NCBI RefSeq assembly: GCF_022879575.1
Contig: NZ_CP084260.1
Span: 1,798,001 to 1,862,000, forward strand
Source: Caballeronia sp. SL2Y3
Lineage (GTDB): Bacteria > Pseudomonadota > Gammaproteobacteria > Burkholderiales > Burkholderiaceae
Direction: 5' to 3'
DNA: 64,000 nt
The translations under genes and the position numbers were made by a program. Within the stretch, counting starts at the first letter, position 1, and each line of letters starts with the position of its first letter. Positions 36,371 through 43,360 of the stretch are shown here, piece after piece. The notes below the pieces were generated by a model. That model made no database searches, was not told the DNA's origin, and worked only from the letters and a program-made list of their open reading frames with translations.

Positions 36371-36781
36371 TCATTGTTTTTTCAGCTTCCATTTGCCGTC
36401 GGCTTGTTTGCAGGCGGTCGGGGCCCACGTCTGCGTCTGCCCTTTCGCGTTGGCGACCAGCGTGATCTTGCGGCACTTGAGCCCGTCGGAATCGAACGTA
36501 TTCTGCGGCGTCACGGTGCCGTCGATCGGCACGGTATTGCCGGTGCCTGCGTTGCTCCAGTCGAGCGATTCGCCGTCCTTCTCGGTATCGAGCGCGGTTT
36601 GCGCGGCCTTGTTGAGCGCCTGTAGATCGCGCTGCTTCATGTACGTGATCGGCGTGTTATTCAGAAAGCCCAGGTTGGCCGCGAAAGCGCCTGCGCTCGC
36701 GACGGCGAACGCGACGGCGAACGCGACGGCCACGGTCGTGCGGATGCAGGCGCGAGCGGGCGCTCGATGATGGATCGGCAT
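36371..36781 (-). CDS. Exported protein with 17-kDa surface-antigen-like C-terminus
   Basis: This 136-aa exported protein has a signal peptide of about 34 residues whose core is a simple AV/AF repeat (VAVAFAVAFAVASAGAFA), encoded by a 12-bp tandem repeat. The mature protein (LNKAAQTALDTEKDGESLDW, GTVTPQNTFDSDGLKCRKIT, TWAPTACKQADGKWKL) follows the pattern of the 17-kDa surface antigen / RT0821-type domain, including the paired cysteines. The function of that family is unknown. GAGGAG precedes the ATG by 8 nt. Confidence 0.72.
   Translation of the reverse strand: MPIHHRAPARACIRTTVAVAFAVAFAVASAGAFAANLGFLNNTPITYMKQRDLQALNKAAQTALDTEKDGESLDWSNAGTGNTVPIDGTVTPQNTFDSDGLKCRKITLVANAKGQTQTWAPTACKQADGKWKLKKQ
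36699..36730. repeat. 12-bp tandem repeat inside a signal-peptide coding region
   Basis: The unit GCGACGGCGAAC occurs twice and then as a partial third copy (36699-36730). It encodes the repeated AV-AF residues in the hydrophobic core of the signal peptide of the gene at 36371-36781. Slippage by one unit would change the core by four residues without a frameshift. Confidence 0.8.
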
Positions 36782-36935
36782 GAAGATTCTCCTCGTTGCG
36801 AAGTCGTGCGGCGCCGGCGCGTCGACCTTGTCGCTCGCCAGCCGGCGTGCAGCGAGAATAGCATGGGCGGCAGTCGGTTTTCTGACCGATCTCGGCTCGC
36901 TTTCGAGCTCGCGCTTCGTTACACAAGGATGTCCG

Positions 36936-37391
36936 TTAGCGCACGAGGTGACAGGCGAAGTACTCGTCGAGGATATCGGTCATCTGCCACACCGGACACG
37001 GGCGGCGACAATGACCGTCGTAGCCCGCTTCTTTCAGCGCGGCGAGCGGCTCTTCAGGCAGAAAGCCGCTCATGGCGACGACGAGACGCGTCGCATCGTC
37101 CGGATGGGTCCGCAGTTCGCGGACGAGCGCGTAGTGCGCGCATCCGCCGATGCGCGTATCGATGAACAGCACGTGCGGATGCCATTCGCTGACGCCTTGC
37201 CTGAGCGAAGACACGTCGGCGACGAATCGCGCGGGAAAGCCTTTGAGATCGAACAGCTTGACGAGCGACTCGCCGAGCGCGCGCTCCGTCGATGCGACGA
37301 GCACGCGCCGCGCATCGCGTTCGACGCGCAGTTGCCTGCGGTTCCACAGCGCGCATTGCGCCGTACTCGATTCGTAGGCTCGTTTGTTCAT
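36936..37391 (-). CDS. Orphan degenerate response-regulator receiver protein
   Basis: This 151-aa protein has a CheY-like receiver fold only, with no output domain: strand RRVLVASTE, helix RALGESLVKLFDLKG, strand and acceptor site HVLFIDTRIGG (Asp78), then LVVAMSGF and the terminal HCRRPCPVWQMTDILDEYF. Compared with active receivers, the usual acidic pair (DD) near the first strand is replaced by STE, and the conserved Lys before the cis-Pro is Arg (RRP). The phosphate-acceptor Asp is kept. No kinase gene is nearby. It may be a pseudo-receiver or an unusual single-domain regulator. A GAGGG site precedes the ATG. Confidence 0.7.
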   Translation of the reverse strand: MNKRAYESSTAQCALWNRRQLRVERDARRVLVASTERALGESLVKLFDLKGFPARFVADVSSLRQGVSEWHPHVLFIDTRIGGCAHYALVRELRTHPDDATRLVVAMSGFLPEEPLAALKEAGYDGHCRRPCPVWQMTDILDEYFACHLVR

Positions 37392-37621
37392 GCGCCCTCT
37401 TTCGCGGATTCATTCGGTGCATCGCGCGCCGCGATGATGCAGGCGCGCACCGCAAGCGAGCGGCGCTCCGGACGTTCGAAGGCGTTTGTCGTGAGGCGCC
37501 GCGCGTGCGGACTACGGGCAGGAAGCGGGCCAGTTTGATGAGCGAATGATCTGAGCTTTATCCGTTCAATAGGATGTCTAATTAAACGAAGCAGACACGA
37601 AACCGGCGAACCTAAACGACA

Positions 37622-37646
37622 AAGGGCCACGCTAAGCGTGGCCCTT
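37622..37646 (-). terminator. Terminator of tRNA-Arg
   Basis: An 11-bp perfect stem AAGGGCCACGC / GCGTGGCCCTT with a 3-nt loop lies 11 nt beyond the 3' end of the tRNA on the minus strand, followed by TGTCGTTT. Confidence 0.8.
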
Positions 37647-37657
37647 CGATATTCCTC

Positions 37658-37734
37658 TGGCCCGCCCTACACGATTCGAACGTGTGACCTACGGCTTAGA
37701 AGGCCGTTGCTCTATCCAACTGAGCTAAGGGCGG
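37658..37734 (-). tRNA. tRNA-Arg (anticodon TCT)
   Basis: The 77-nt cloverleaf on the minus strand has a 7-bp acceptor stem CCGCCCT / AGGGCGG, D arm GCTC...GAGC, anticodon stem ACGGC / GCCGT with loop CTTCTAA (anticodon TCT, reads AGA), T arm ACACG-TTCGAAT-CGTGT, discriminator G and encoded CCA. It is an ordinary elongator tRNA for a codon that is rare in this GC-rich genome. Confidence 0.97.
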
Positions 37735-37813
37735 GTGACGGCTGCACGAAGAAGTCGCGCAGCGGGGAGACCCGGGATTTTACCTCATCCGACATGCCGC
37801 GCGGACACGCGCA

Positions 37814-38644
37814 TCAAACCGGCTGGGGGTGCATCATGAACCAGCCCAGGAAGAAGATGCCCGCGATCACGCAATACACGCCGAACGACGCGAGCTTGCC
37901 GTGGCCTTCGAAATAGCGCATCAGGAACCGCACGCTCAGATAAGCGGCGATGCCCGTCAGCACGCCGCCGAGGATGGCGTCGAACAGTTGGCCCGGCGCG
38001 TGAAAGAGCTTCGGCAACTCGAGCACGCCCGCCGCGAAGATGATCGGCGTGCCGAGCAGGAAAGAGAATTCCGCCGCCGCTTCGGCCGTGAGACCCGCGC
38101 TGACGCCCGCGATCATCGTCAGACCGCTGCGCGAGAAGCCGGGAATCAGCGCGCCGATCTGCGCCAGGCCGACGAGAAACGCCTGCTTGAACGTGAGCTT
38201 CTCCGGCGCGCGCGCGGCGCGGCTTCTCTGCAGGCGATCGCCGAGCCACAGCAACACGCCGTTGACGATCAGCGCCGCCGCGACGATCCGCAGATCATGA
38301 AAAATCGCCTCCAGCCGCTTTTCCAGCAACAGACCGACGATGCCCGTCGGAATCGTGCCGATGATGAGCGCCCACATCATATGCGCGTCATCGTTGCGGC
38401 GTCCGCCGAAGGAGGCGAACCAGCCGCCGATCAGCGCAATCCAGCGCTTGCGGAAATACCAGAGCAGCGCGAGCGCCGTGCCGAGGTGCAGCGCCACGAG
38501 AAACGGCAGCAACTGCGGCGCGTGCTTGTCGATATGCATGCCGATAAGACCGGGAACCAGCAATGTATGGCCGAGGCTGCTCACCGGAAAGAGTTCGGTT
38601 ACGCCCTGAAGCACGCTGAGAAATACGAGAAACCAGAGAGTCAC
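37814..38644 (-). CDS. uppP: Undecaprenyl-diphosphatase (BacA family)
   Basis: This 276-aa polytopic inner-membrane enzyme recycles undecaprenyl diphosphate for peptidoglycan and polysaccharide synthesis. The two active-site motifs are present: [13 protein letters not shown] near the N-terminus and [13 protein letters not shown] in the middle, plus the His-containing [16 protein letters not shown] and about eight hydrophobic segments. It starts with GTG at 38644, supported by AAGGA 7 nt upstream. Length matches the family. Confidence 0.95.
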   Translation of the reverse strand: MTLWFLVFLSVLQGVTELFPVSSLGHTLLVPGLIGMHIDKHAPQLLPFLVALHLGTALALLWYFRKRWIALIGGWFASFGGRRNDDAHMMWALIIGTIPTGIVGLLLEKRLEAIFHDLRIVAAALIVNGVLLWLGDRLQRSRAARAPEKLTFKQAFLVGLAQIGALIPGFSRSGLTMIAGVSAGLTAEAAAEFSFLLGTPIIFAAGVLELPKLFHAPGQLFDAILGGVLTGIAAYLSVRFLMRYFEGHGKLASFGVYCVIAGIFFLGWFMMHPQPV

Positions 38645-38900
38645 GCGTCGGTCCTTGTCGTGGAGGAGTGAAGGACGCGCCGCGAAATCGCTCGCCGCGC
38701 CGTATGACGCGAAGCGAAGATAGATGGGGAAAAAATGGTGCGGCGCGCAAGCCGGGACCGATTATGCCTAGGGGAAAACCCAGCGCCAAGCGGCTTGCGC
38801 ACACAAATGGACACCGACAGGAGAACGTCGGCGAATCAGAATAAAACGGTAAGCAGAGACGAATAAAACCGAAAGAAACGCGTGACCGTTTATTAGGGTT

Positions 38901-38987
38901 TCAGCCTTTGAGTTTATAAAGAAAGAGCGCCGTGCTCCCGCCGAAGAGGCTAAACATCGCGACGCCCATTGCCATCGCCAGATCCAT
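38901..38987 (-). CDS. 28-residue predicted membrane peptide
   Basis: This short frame begins with ATG at 38987 and ends with TGA at 38901. It has a textbook ribosome site (AGGAG, 5 nt spacing). The product starts MDLAMAMGVAMFSLF, continues GGSTALFLYKLKG and is one hydrophobic helix with a Lys-ending C-terminus, the look of a single-pass membrane peptide such as the small subunits of membrane complexes (CydX, KdpF and the like). I do not recognise it. It lies in an otherwise empty 509-bp interval between uppP and the epimerase gene, which also argues for a real gene. Confidence 0.55.
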   Translation of the reverse strand: MDLAMAMGVAMFSLFGGSTALFLYKLKG

Positions 38988-39153
38988 GTCGACTCCTGTC
39001 CGTCTGGTTCCTCACATTAGGTACATATAACAACACATCGCGATGACGCCGGGCAGTCGCGGTTTCCCGCAGAGGGTTTATGCGTAGAACAATCCAAGGC
39101 AGAATCGACGAATCCTTAAACCAGTCGGCCATTGAACGGAGTGCGTTGCCACC

Positions 39154-40059
39154 ATGTCATCCGAGAAAGACGTCATCGAAATCGAGCGCGACGGCGCGGT
39201 CATCCGGCTCGCGCCGCATGCGGGCGGCCGGCTCATGACCTGGCGCGTCGGCGGCGAGTCGGTCATCCACTGGCCGGATTCGCTCGATGAAGCCGCCTGG
39301 TCCAATGCCGCGAAGATCCGCGGCGGCAATCCGCTGCTGTTCCCGTTTCTCGGGCGGCATTTCGTCGATGGCGAGATCGGCAAGTGGCGCGATCCCGACG
39401 GCGCCGTGCATGCGCTGCCGACGCACGGCTTCGCGCGCAATCTGCCCTTCTCCTCCACGCGCGATGCCGACGGCCACGGCGTGCGGATGACGCTGGTCGA
39501 CAGCGATGCCACGCGCGAGGGCTACCCGTTCGCATTCCGCTTCGAGGCGGCCTACCGTCTCATCGATGCCGTGACGCTGGAGGTCGAACTCACGACATCG
39601 AATCCGGGCGAAGTCGCGCTGCCTTACTACGCGGGGCACCACTTCTACTTTCATCTGCCGCACGATCAGCGCGCGCAAAGCAGCGTCGAGCTGCCGCGCA
39701 CGGAGCGGCGGCGTCAGTTGCCGGACGGTTCGATTACCGATGCCGAAACCGGCGCGCCGCGCTATTCGCTGGCGGATGCGAGTATCGTCGATTGCTTTCA
39801 CTGCCTGACCGGGCCTTCCGATGAACCCGTGCGGCTCGTCTTGCCGAACCGCACCGTGAGCTTCGAGCTGCAACAGCCGGATTCGGTGCCGTGGTACGCC
39901 GTCACGACGTGGACCGAATCGGATACGTCGGACTTCTATTGCGTCGAGCCGTGGATCGGCCTGCCCGACGCCATCCACAACGGCCGCGGCCTGCGCTGGC
40001 TCGCGCCGGGCAAGACCGAGACGGCGTCGCTTCGGCTCGTGGTCACGTCAGCGCCCTAA
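39154..40059 (+). CDS. Aldose 1-epimerase family protein
   Basis: This 301-aa galactose-mutarotase-fold protein has the conserved RGGNPLLFPFLGR, THGFARN, PYYAGHHFYFHLP (catalytic His region) and FYCVEPWIGLPDA (catalytic Glu) motifs, as in YihR/YeaD-like and glucose-6-phosphate 1-epimerase-like members. It is likely cytoplasmic, interconverting alpha and beta anomers of a hexose or hexose phosphate. The start at 39154 has only a distant GGAG. No sugar genes are adjacent, so the substrate is open. Confidence 0.87.
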   Translation: MSSEKDVIEIERDGAVIRLAPHAGGRLMTWRVGGESVIHWPDSLDEAAWSNAAKIRGGNPLLFPFLGRHFVDGEIGKWRDPDGAVHALPTHGFARNLPFSSTRDADGHGVRMTLVDSDATREGYPFAFRFEAAYRLIDAVTLEVELTTSNPGEVALPYYAGHHFYFHLPHDQRAQSSVELPRTERRRQLPDGSITDAETGAPRYSLADASIVDCFHCLTGPSDEPVRLVLPNRTVSFELQQPDSVPWYAVTTWTESDTSDFYCVEPWIGLPDAIHNGRGLRWLAPGKTETASLRLVVTSAP

Positions 40060-40175
40060 AGCCCGCGCGCGCCGGCACGCACGCGCCTTTCTGTGCGCGC
40101 AAATGCGGGACGGTAAAATCCTGCCTTCCTATCCGCCGCCGCCCGACGCGCGGCGGCGCTCTACGAGGTCAGGTT

Positions 40176-40886
40176 TTGCAGAAAAGAATTGGACAGGTCG
40201 TCCGAGCATCGGTCGTGGCATCCTTGGTCGCCGCGCTCGCCGCGTGCGGATCGGCCCCGGTCGCGCCGGGATACTATCGGGTGCAGCGCGGCGACACGCT
40301 CTCGAAGATCGCGCGGGAGAACCGCACGTCGACCAGGAACATCGCGCGCTGGAACGCGCTCACGAATCCGGACGCCATCGAAGTCGGCCAGGTGCTGCGC
40401 GTCGAGCCGCCTGCGGGCAGCGCAAGCGCGTCCGGCGCGCCATCGGCGGGCGCCGCCACGACCGCAAAGAGCGACGCAAGAAGCGAAGCAAAGGCCGATG
40501 CACCGGCGAAGCCCGGACCGGGCGTCTCACTGGTGTGGCCCGCGCAAGGCACCGTTATTCGCGGCTTCGACGGCAAGAATTCGAAAGGCATCGACATCGC
40601 GAACTCGGCAGGCACGCCGGTCGTGGCGGCGGCGACCGGCAGCGTCGTCTATGCCGGCAACGGCCTGCGCGGCTACGGCAACATGCTGATCGTCAAGCAT
40701 AACGACGACTATCTGACCGCCTACGCCCACAATCGCACGCTGCTGGTGAAGGAAGGCCAGACGGTGCAGCAGGGACAGCGGATCGCCGAAATGGGCGACA
40801 CGGACAGCGATCGCACGATGCTGCACTTCGAGGTGCGCTACATGGGCCGCTCGACGGACCCGTCGCGCTATTTGCCGCCGCGCTAA
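40176..40886 (+). CDS. NlpD-like LysM/LytM lipoprotein
   Basis: This 236-aa envelope lipoprotein has a lipobox LAAC at residues 21-24, a LysM peptidoglycan-binding domain (YYRVQRGDTLSKIARENRTS, about 35-78), an Ala/Ser-rich linker and a C-terminal LytM (M23-like) domain (GTVIRGFDGKNSKGIDIAN, GYGNMLIVKHNDDYLTAYAHN, LHFEVRY). Zinc-site positions are degenerate: SKGID in place of HxGxD, and MLHFE lacking the first His. As in NlpD, it should therefore activate an amidase rather than cut peptidoglycan. I see no ATG or GTG before the signal peptide, so TTG at 40176 is taken as the start (GAGGTCAGG just upstream). Confidence 0.85.
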   Translation: MQKRIGQVVRASVVASLVAALAACGSAPVAPGYYRVQRGDTLSKIARENRTSTRNIARWNALTNPDAIEVGQVLRVEPPAGSASASGAPSAGAATTAKSDARSEAKADAPAKPGPGVSLVWPAQGTVIRGFDGKNSKGIDIANSAGTPVVAAATGSVVYAGNGLRGYGNMLIVKHNDDYLTAYAHNRTLLVKEGQTVQQGQRIAEMGDTDSDRTMLHFEVRYMGRSTDPSRYLPPR

Positions 40887-40914
40887 GAGGCGCGCGGCCG
40901 TTACGAGGAAGAGA

Positions 40915-41235
40915 ATGAGATTCGCAAACACGATGACCGCGGGCGCGCTGTTCGCGGCGGCGGCCTTGAGCGGCGCGCTGGCCGGCTGCGCGCACACCGC
41001 CACGATGACGTACCTGCCCTCGGGCGACACGGGTTTTGCCATCAATTGCAGCGGCAGCGACGCGAGCACGAGCTGGGCGGCGTGCTACAAACAAGCGGGC
41101 GAAGTGTGCGGCGCGTACGGCTACGACGTGATTTCGAAGGACGCCGACAACGGCGCGACTTCCGGCGGTTCGGTGGCGGGCATCTTCGGCGCGAACATCA
41201 AGAATCGTTCGATGGTGATCCGCTGCAAGCAGTAA
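40915..41235 (+). CDS. Small cysteine-containing lipoprotein
   Basis: This 106-aa protein has a lipobox LAGC (lipidated Cys25). The mature part has four more cysteines (INCSGSD, AACYKQAGEVCGAYG, VIRCKQ) that could form two disulphides, and a Gly/Ser-rich stretch. A GAGGAA ribosome site lies close to the ATG. It follows the NlpD-like gene by 28 nt and may share its transcript. I know no function for this pattern, which recurs in burkholderial envelope proteins. Confidence 0.75.
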   Translation: MRFANTMTAGALFAAAALSGALAGCAHTATMTYLPSGDTGFAINCSGSDASTSWAACYKQAGEVCGAYGYDVISKDADNGATSGGSVAGIFGANIKNRSMVIRCKQ

Positions 41236-41246
41236 GGCTTGCGCAC

Positions 41247-41387
41247 TCACGCGTCCGAAGGCGTGTCTTTTCGCGTACTCCTTCGCGTGCGCCAGCGGCC
41301 TGACGCCGGGTCGATGTGGGCGGCGAACCCGAAAAGCCCAGCGAGCGCGACAGGCGCGACGGCAGCGAAAACCCACAACAGATCCAT
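41247..41387 (-). CDS. Possible 46-residue single-pass membrane protein
   Basis: This short frame from ATG 41387 to TGA 41247 encodes MDLLWVFAAVAPVALAGLFG then FAAHIDPASGRWRTRRS and a basic tail: one hydrophobic helix followed by a positively charged end, a membrane topology with the C-terminus inside. There is no good ribosome site. It fills an otherwise empty 260-bp interval on the strand of the next lipoprotein gene. Treat it as tentative. Confidence 0.35.
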   Translation of the reverse strand: MDLLWVFAAVAPVALAGLFGFAAHIDPASGRWRTRRSTRKDTPSDA

Positions 41388-41498
41388 GGCGAAACCCAGT
41401 TGCGACGAGTTGCCCCATCATAACCGTGCTGCAAGAATTTCGCTTCGATCCGCGTTAGAGCCGGTCGCTCAGTCGTTATGACCGATTCGCGGTCCTTC

Positions 41499-41678
41499 TT
41501 ACTTCGGCTGCGGCTGCGCCGGCGCGATCAACATCGACGGCGGACGCGTGTCGGTCGGCACGCCGTGATAGTCGGGCGGATCTTGCGGAGGATGCTTCTG
41601 GCTGGAGGAATCGGCGCACGCGGACAGCGCGAGCGCGAAGACGGCGGAGCATGCGAACCACAAAGCGATACGCGGCAT
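41499..41678 (-). CDS. Small lipoprotein (59 residues)
   Basis: The frame starts at ATG 41678 with an AGGAAACC ribosome site and stops at 41499. It has a signal peptide with lipobox LSAC (Cys21), then a short hydrophilic, proline-rich mature part (SSSQKHPPQDPPDYHGVP, TRPPSMLIAPAQPQPK). It lies just downstream of the tRNA-Pro terminator on the same strand. The signal peptide, lipobox and ribosome site together make it a credible gene despite its size. Function unknown. Confidence 0.68.
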   Translation of the reverse strand: MPRIALWFACSAVFALALSACADSSSQKHPPQDPPDYHGVPTDTRPPSMLIAPAQPQPK

Positions 41679-41696
41679 GAGGTTTCCTGGAAAAGA

Positions 41697-41732
41697 CGAA
41701 GGGGTTACAAGCCGAGACTTGTAACCCCTTCG
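41697..41732 (-). terminator. Terminator of tRNA-Pro
   Basis: A perfect 15-bp stem (left arm CGAAGGGGTTACAAG) with a 6-nt loop lies 8 nt past the CCA end of the tRNA. It is strong by stem stability but lacks a long U-run. Confidence 0.8.
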
Positions 41733-41740
41733 TTGTATCG

Positions 41741-41817
41741 TGGTCGGAGCGAAAGGATTCGAACCTTCGACCCTCTGATCCCAAATCAGATGCGCTACCA
41801 GGCTGCGCTACGCTCCG
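41741..41817 (-). tRNA. tRNA-Pro (anticodon TGG)
   Basis: The 77-nt cloverleaf on the minus strand has acceptor CGGAGCG / CGCTCCG, D arm GCGC...GCGC, anticodon stem TCTGA / TCAGA with loop TTTGGGA (anticodon TGG), T arm GAAGG-TTCGAAT-CCTTT, discriminator A and encoded CCA. Confidence 0.97.
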
Positions 41818-41938
41818 ACGAGCCGCGTATTGTAGCGTCGATGCCCCATATCCGCAAATGCGTCGGCGCGGCGACGCGACGAGCGGGCACGCAACGTTCT
41901 AAGCCATTGGCAAAAGCCATTCATTCTGGAGACGATCG

Positions 41939-42397
41939 ATGAACCTCATTCTCTGGCGTCACGCCGAAGCCGAAGACCAGGCGTCGAGCGACCTGGCGCG
42001 TCAGCTCACCTCGCGGGGACGCAAGCAGGCGCAAGGCATCGCGAAGTGGCTGAGGGCGCGCATCGACGACGACGCCCTGTTCCTCGCGAGTCCCGCCACG
42101 CGCACGATCCAGACCGCCGAAGCGTTCGGCGACCGCTATCGCGTGGTGGACGATCTCGCGCCCGGCAAGACCGCGCAGCACGTGCTCGACGCCGCCGGCT
42201 GGCCCGATGGCGTGAGCGAAACGGTCGTCGTGATCGGGCATCAACCGACGCTCGGGCGCGTGGCCGCACGCCTTCTGACCGGACACGAAGCGGATTGGTC
42301 CATCAAGAAAAGCGGCGTGTGGTGGTTTCAGGGCCGCTCGCGCGGCGGCGACGGGCAAGTCGTGGTGCGCGCGGTGATGTGTCCGGACTTGCTTTGA
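41939..42397 (+). CDS. sixA: Phosphohistidine phosphatase SixA family
   Basis: This 152-aa histidine-phosphatase-superfamily protein has the RHG-type catalytic motif LILWRHAEAE (Arg7, His8), SPATRTIQTAEAF and the second catalytic His in VVIGHQPTLGR. SixA removes phosphate from histidine of phosphotransfer proteins, for example in nitrogen-PTS or hybrid kinase relays; the target here is unknown. GGAG lies 8 nt before the ATG. It is the first gene of the phosphate-metabolism region, oriented toward the acyltransferase. Confidence 0.88.
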   Translation: MNLILWRHAEAEDQASSDLARQLTSRGRKQAQGIAKWLRARIDDDALFLASPATRTIQTAEAFGDRYRVVDDLAPGKTAQHVLDAAGWPDGVSETVVVIGHQPTLGRVAARLLTGHEADWSIKKSGVWWFQGRSRGGDGQVVVRAVMCPDLL

Positions 42398-42430
42398 GCG
42401 TCTAATTCGCGGGGCGTCGAGGCATATGTC

Positions 42431-42486
42431 GTTTCATCGAAACGTCACTGCCACGCCATGCGAGCGTCACCCGGCATCCCTACATT
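42431..42486 (+). promoter_or_regulatory. Candidate PhoB-box array and -10 of the olsB-like gene
   Basis: Four 7-mers start exactly every 11 bp: GTTTCAT (42431), ACGTCAC (42442), ACGCCAT (42453) and GCGTCAC (42464). Each keeps the CA[T/C] end of the PhoB-box half-site CTGTCA[T/C], and most keep TCA. The array ends at 42470, and a -10-like TACATT follows at 42481-42486, a gap of 10 bp, the same as at pstS and ppk in this window. Individual half-sites match only 4-5 of 7, so binding is a hypothesis. Confidence 0.5.
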
Positions 42487-42512
42487 GGCGGAAAGTTAGT
42501 CACCTTTCCGCC
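42487..42512 (+). other. Hairpin directly before the olsB ribosome site
   Basis: A perfect 9-bp stem GGCGGAAAG / CTTTCCGCC with an 8-nt loop ends immediately before the GAGGA ribosome site (42513-42517) and 11 nt before the start codon. If transcription starts upstream of 42487, it would sit in the leader and could affect translation or stability. If it starts near 42493, as the candidate -10 suggests, the left arm would be cut. Confidence 0.55.
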
Positions 42513-42523
42513 GAGGAATGCCA

Positions 42524-43345
42524 ATGCACGATCTGCCGACGCCTTTCCTGCCCTTCGGAGCGTCATCGCTCTCGCTCGATTCGCGCCGCCACCTTCCGCG
42601 CACGGCCGAGACCGTCGCCGGTCAGCACCGCTTGCAGGTGGCGTGGGCGCGCTCCGACGACGCGCTGCGTGAAGCCCAGCGTCTGCGCTACCGCGTGTTC
42701 GCCGAGGAAATGGGCGCGCGTCTGTCGGGCCCCGCCGGGCTCGACGTCGACGCGTTCGACGCCTATTGCGATCACCTGCTCGTGCGCGATCTCGATACGC
42801 TGAAAGTGGTCGGCACCTATCGCGCGTTGCCGCCGCATCAGGCGGCGCGCATCGGCCGTCTCTATGCGGAAAGCGAATTCGACGTGTCGCGTCTCACGCA
42901 TCTGCGGCCGAAGCTCGTCGAAGTGGGCCGCTCGTGCGTGCATCCGGACTATCGCAACGGCGCGGTCATCATGTCGCTGTGGGGCGGGCTCGCCACGTAC
43001 ATGATGCAGAACGGCTATGAGACGATGCTCGGCTGCGCGAGCGTCGGCATGAACGATGGCGGTCACTACGCGGCGAATCTGTACGCTTCGCTGCCCACGG
43101 ACGCGCTCACCGCGCATGAGTACCGCGCGTTCGCGCATACGCCGCTGCCGGTCGAGGAATTGCGCACGGGCGTCGCGGTGAGCCCGCCGCCGCTCGTCAA
43201 AGGCTATCTGCGCCTCGGCGCGAAGATTTGCGGCGCGCCCGCGTGGGACCCGGACTTCAACACGGCGGATTTTCTGACGCTCTTCCGCCTCTCCGACATC
43301 AACGCGCGTTACGCGCGGCACTTCATGGGCGACGCGGGACGTTAA
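42524..43345 (+). CDS. olsB: L-ornithine N-alpha-acyltransferase (OlsB-like)
   Basis: This 273-aa GNAT-fold acyltransferase of the Acyltransf_5/OlsB group transfers a 3-hydroxyacyl chain from acyl carrier protein to ornithine, giving lyso-ornithine lipid, the first step to phosphorus-free ornithine lipids. Markers are AQRLRYRVFAEEMGARL, DAYCDHLLVRD, VGTYRALPPHQA, VEVGRSCVHPDYRNGAVI, MLGCASVGMNDGG, and PPLVKGYLRLGAKICGAPAWD with the late DFLTLF. The ATG at 42524 is chosen over 42518 because GAGGA is 6 nt upstream. olsA is not next to it. The position beside ppx/ppk/pho/pst genes fits a role in phosphate stress. Confidence 0.85.
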   Translation: MHDLPTPFLPFGASSLSLDSRRHLPRTAETVAGQHRLQVAWARSDDALREAQRLRYRVFAEEMGARLSGPAGLDVDAFDAYCDHLLVRDLDTLKVVGTYRALPPHQAARIGRLYAESEFDVSRLTHLRPKLVEVGRSCVHPDYRNGAVIMSLWGGLATYMMQNGYETMLGCASVGMNDGGHYAANLYASLPTDALTAHEYRAFAHTPLPVEELRTGVAVSPPPLVKGYLRLGAKICGAPAWDPDFNTADFLTLFRLSDINARYARHFMGDAGR

Positions 43346-43360
43346 GCGTCGGGAGGATGC

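Noticed and set aside
37658..41817. Genomic island inserted at tRNA-Arg or tRNA-Pro
   Set aside because: Both tRNAs are followed by their own terminators and ordinary chromosomal genes. No integrase or partial tRNA copy was noticed between or beside them.
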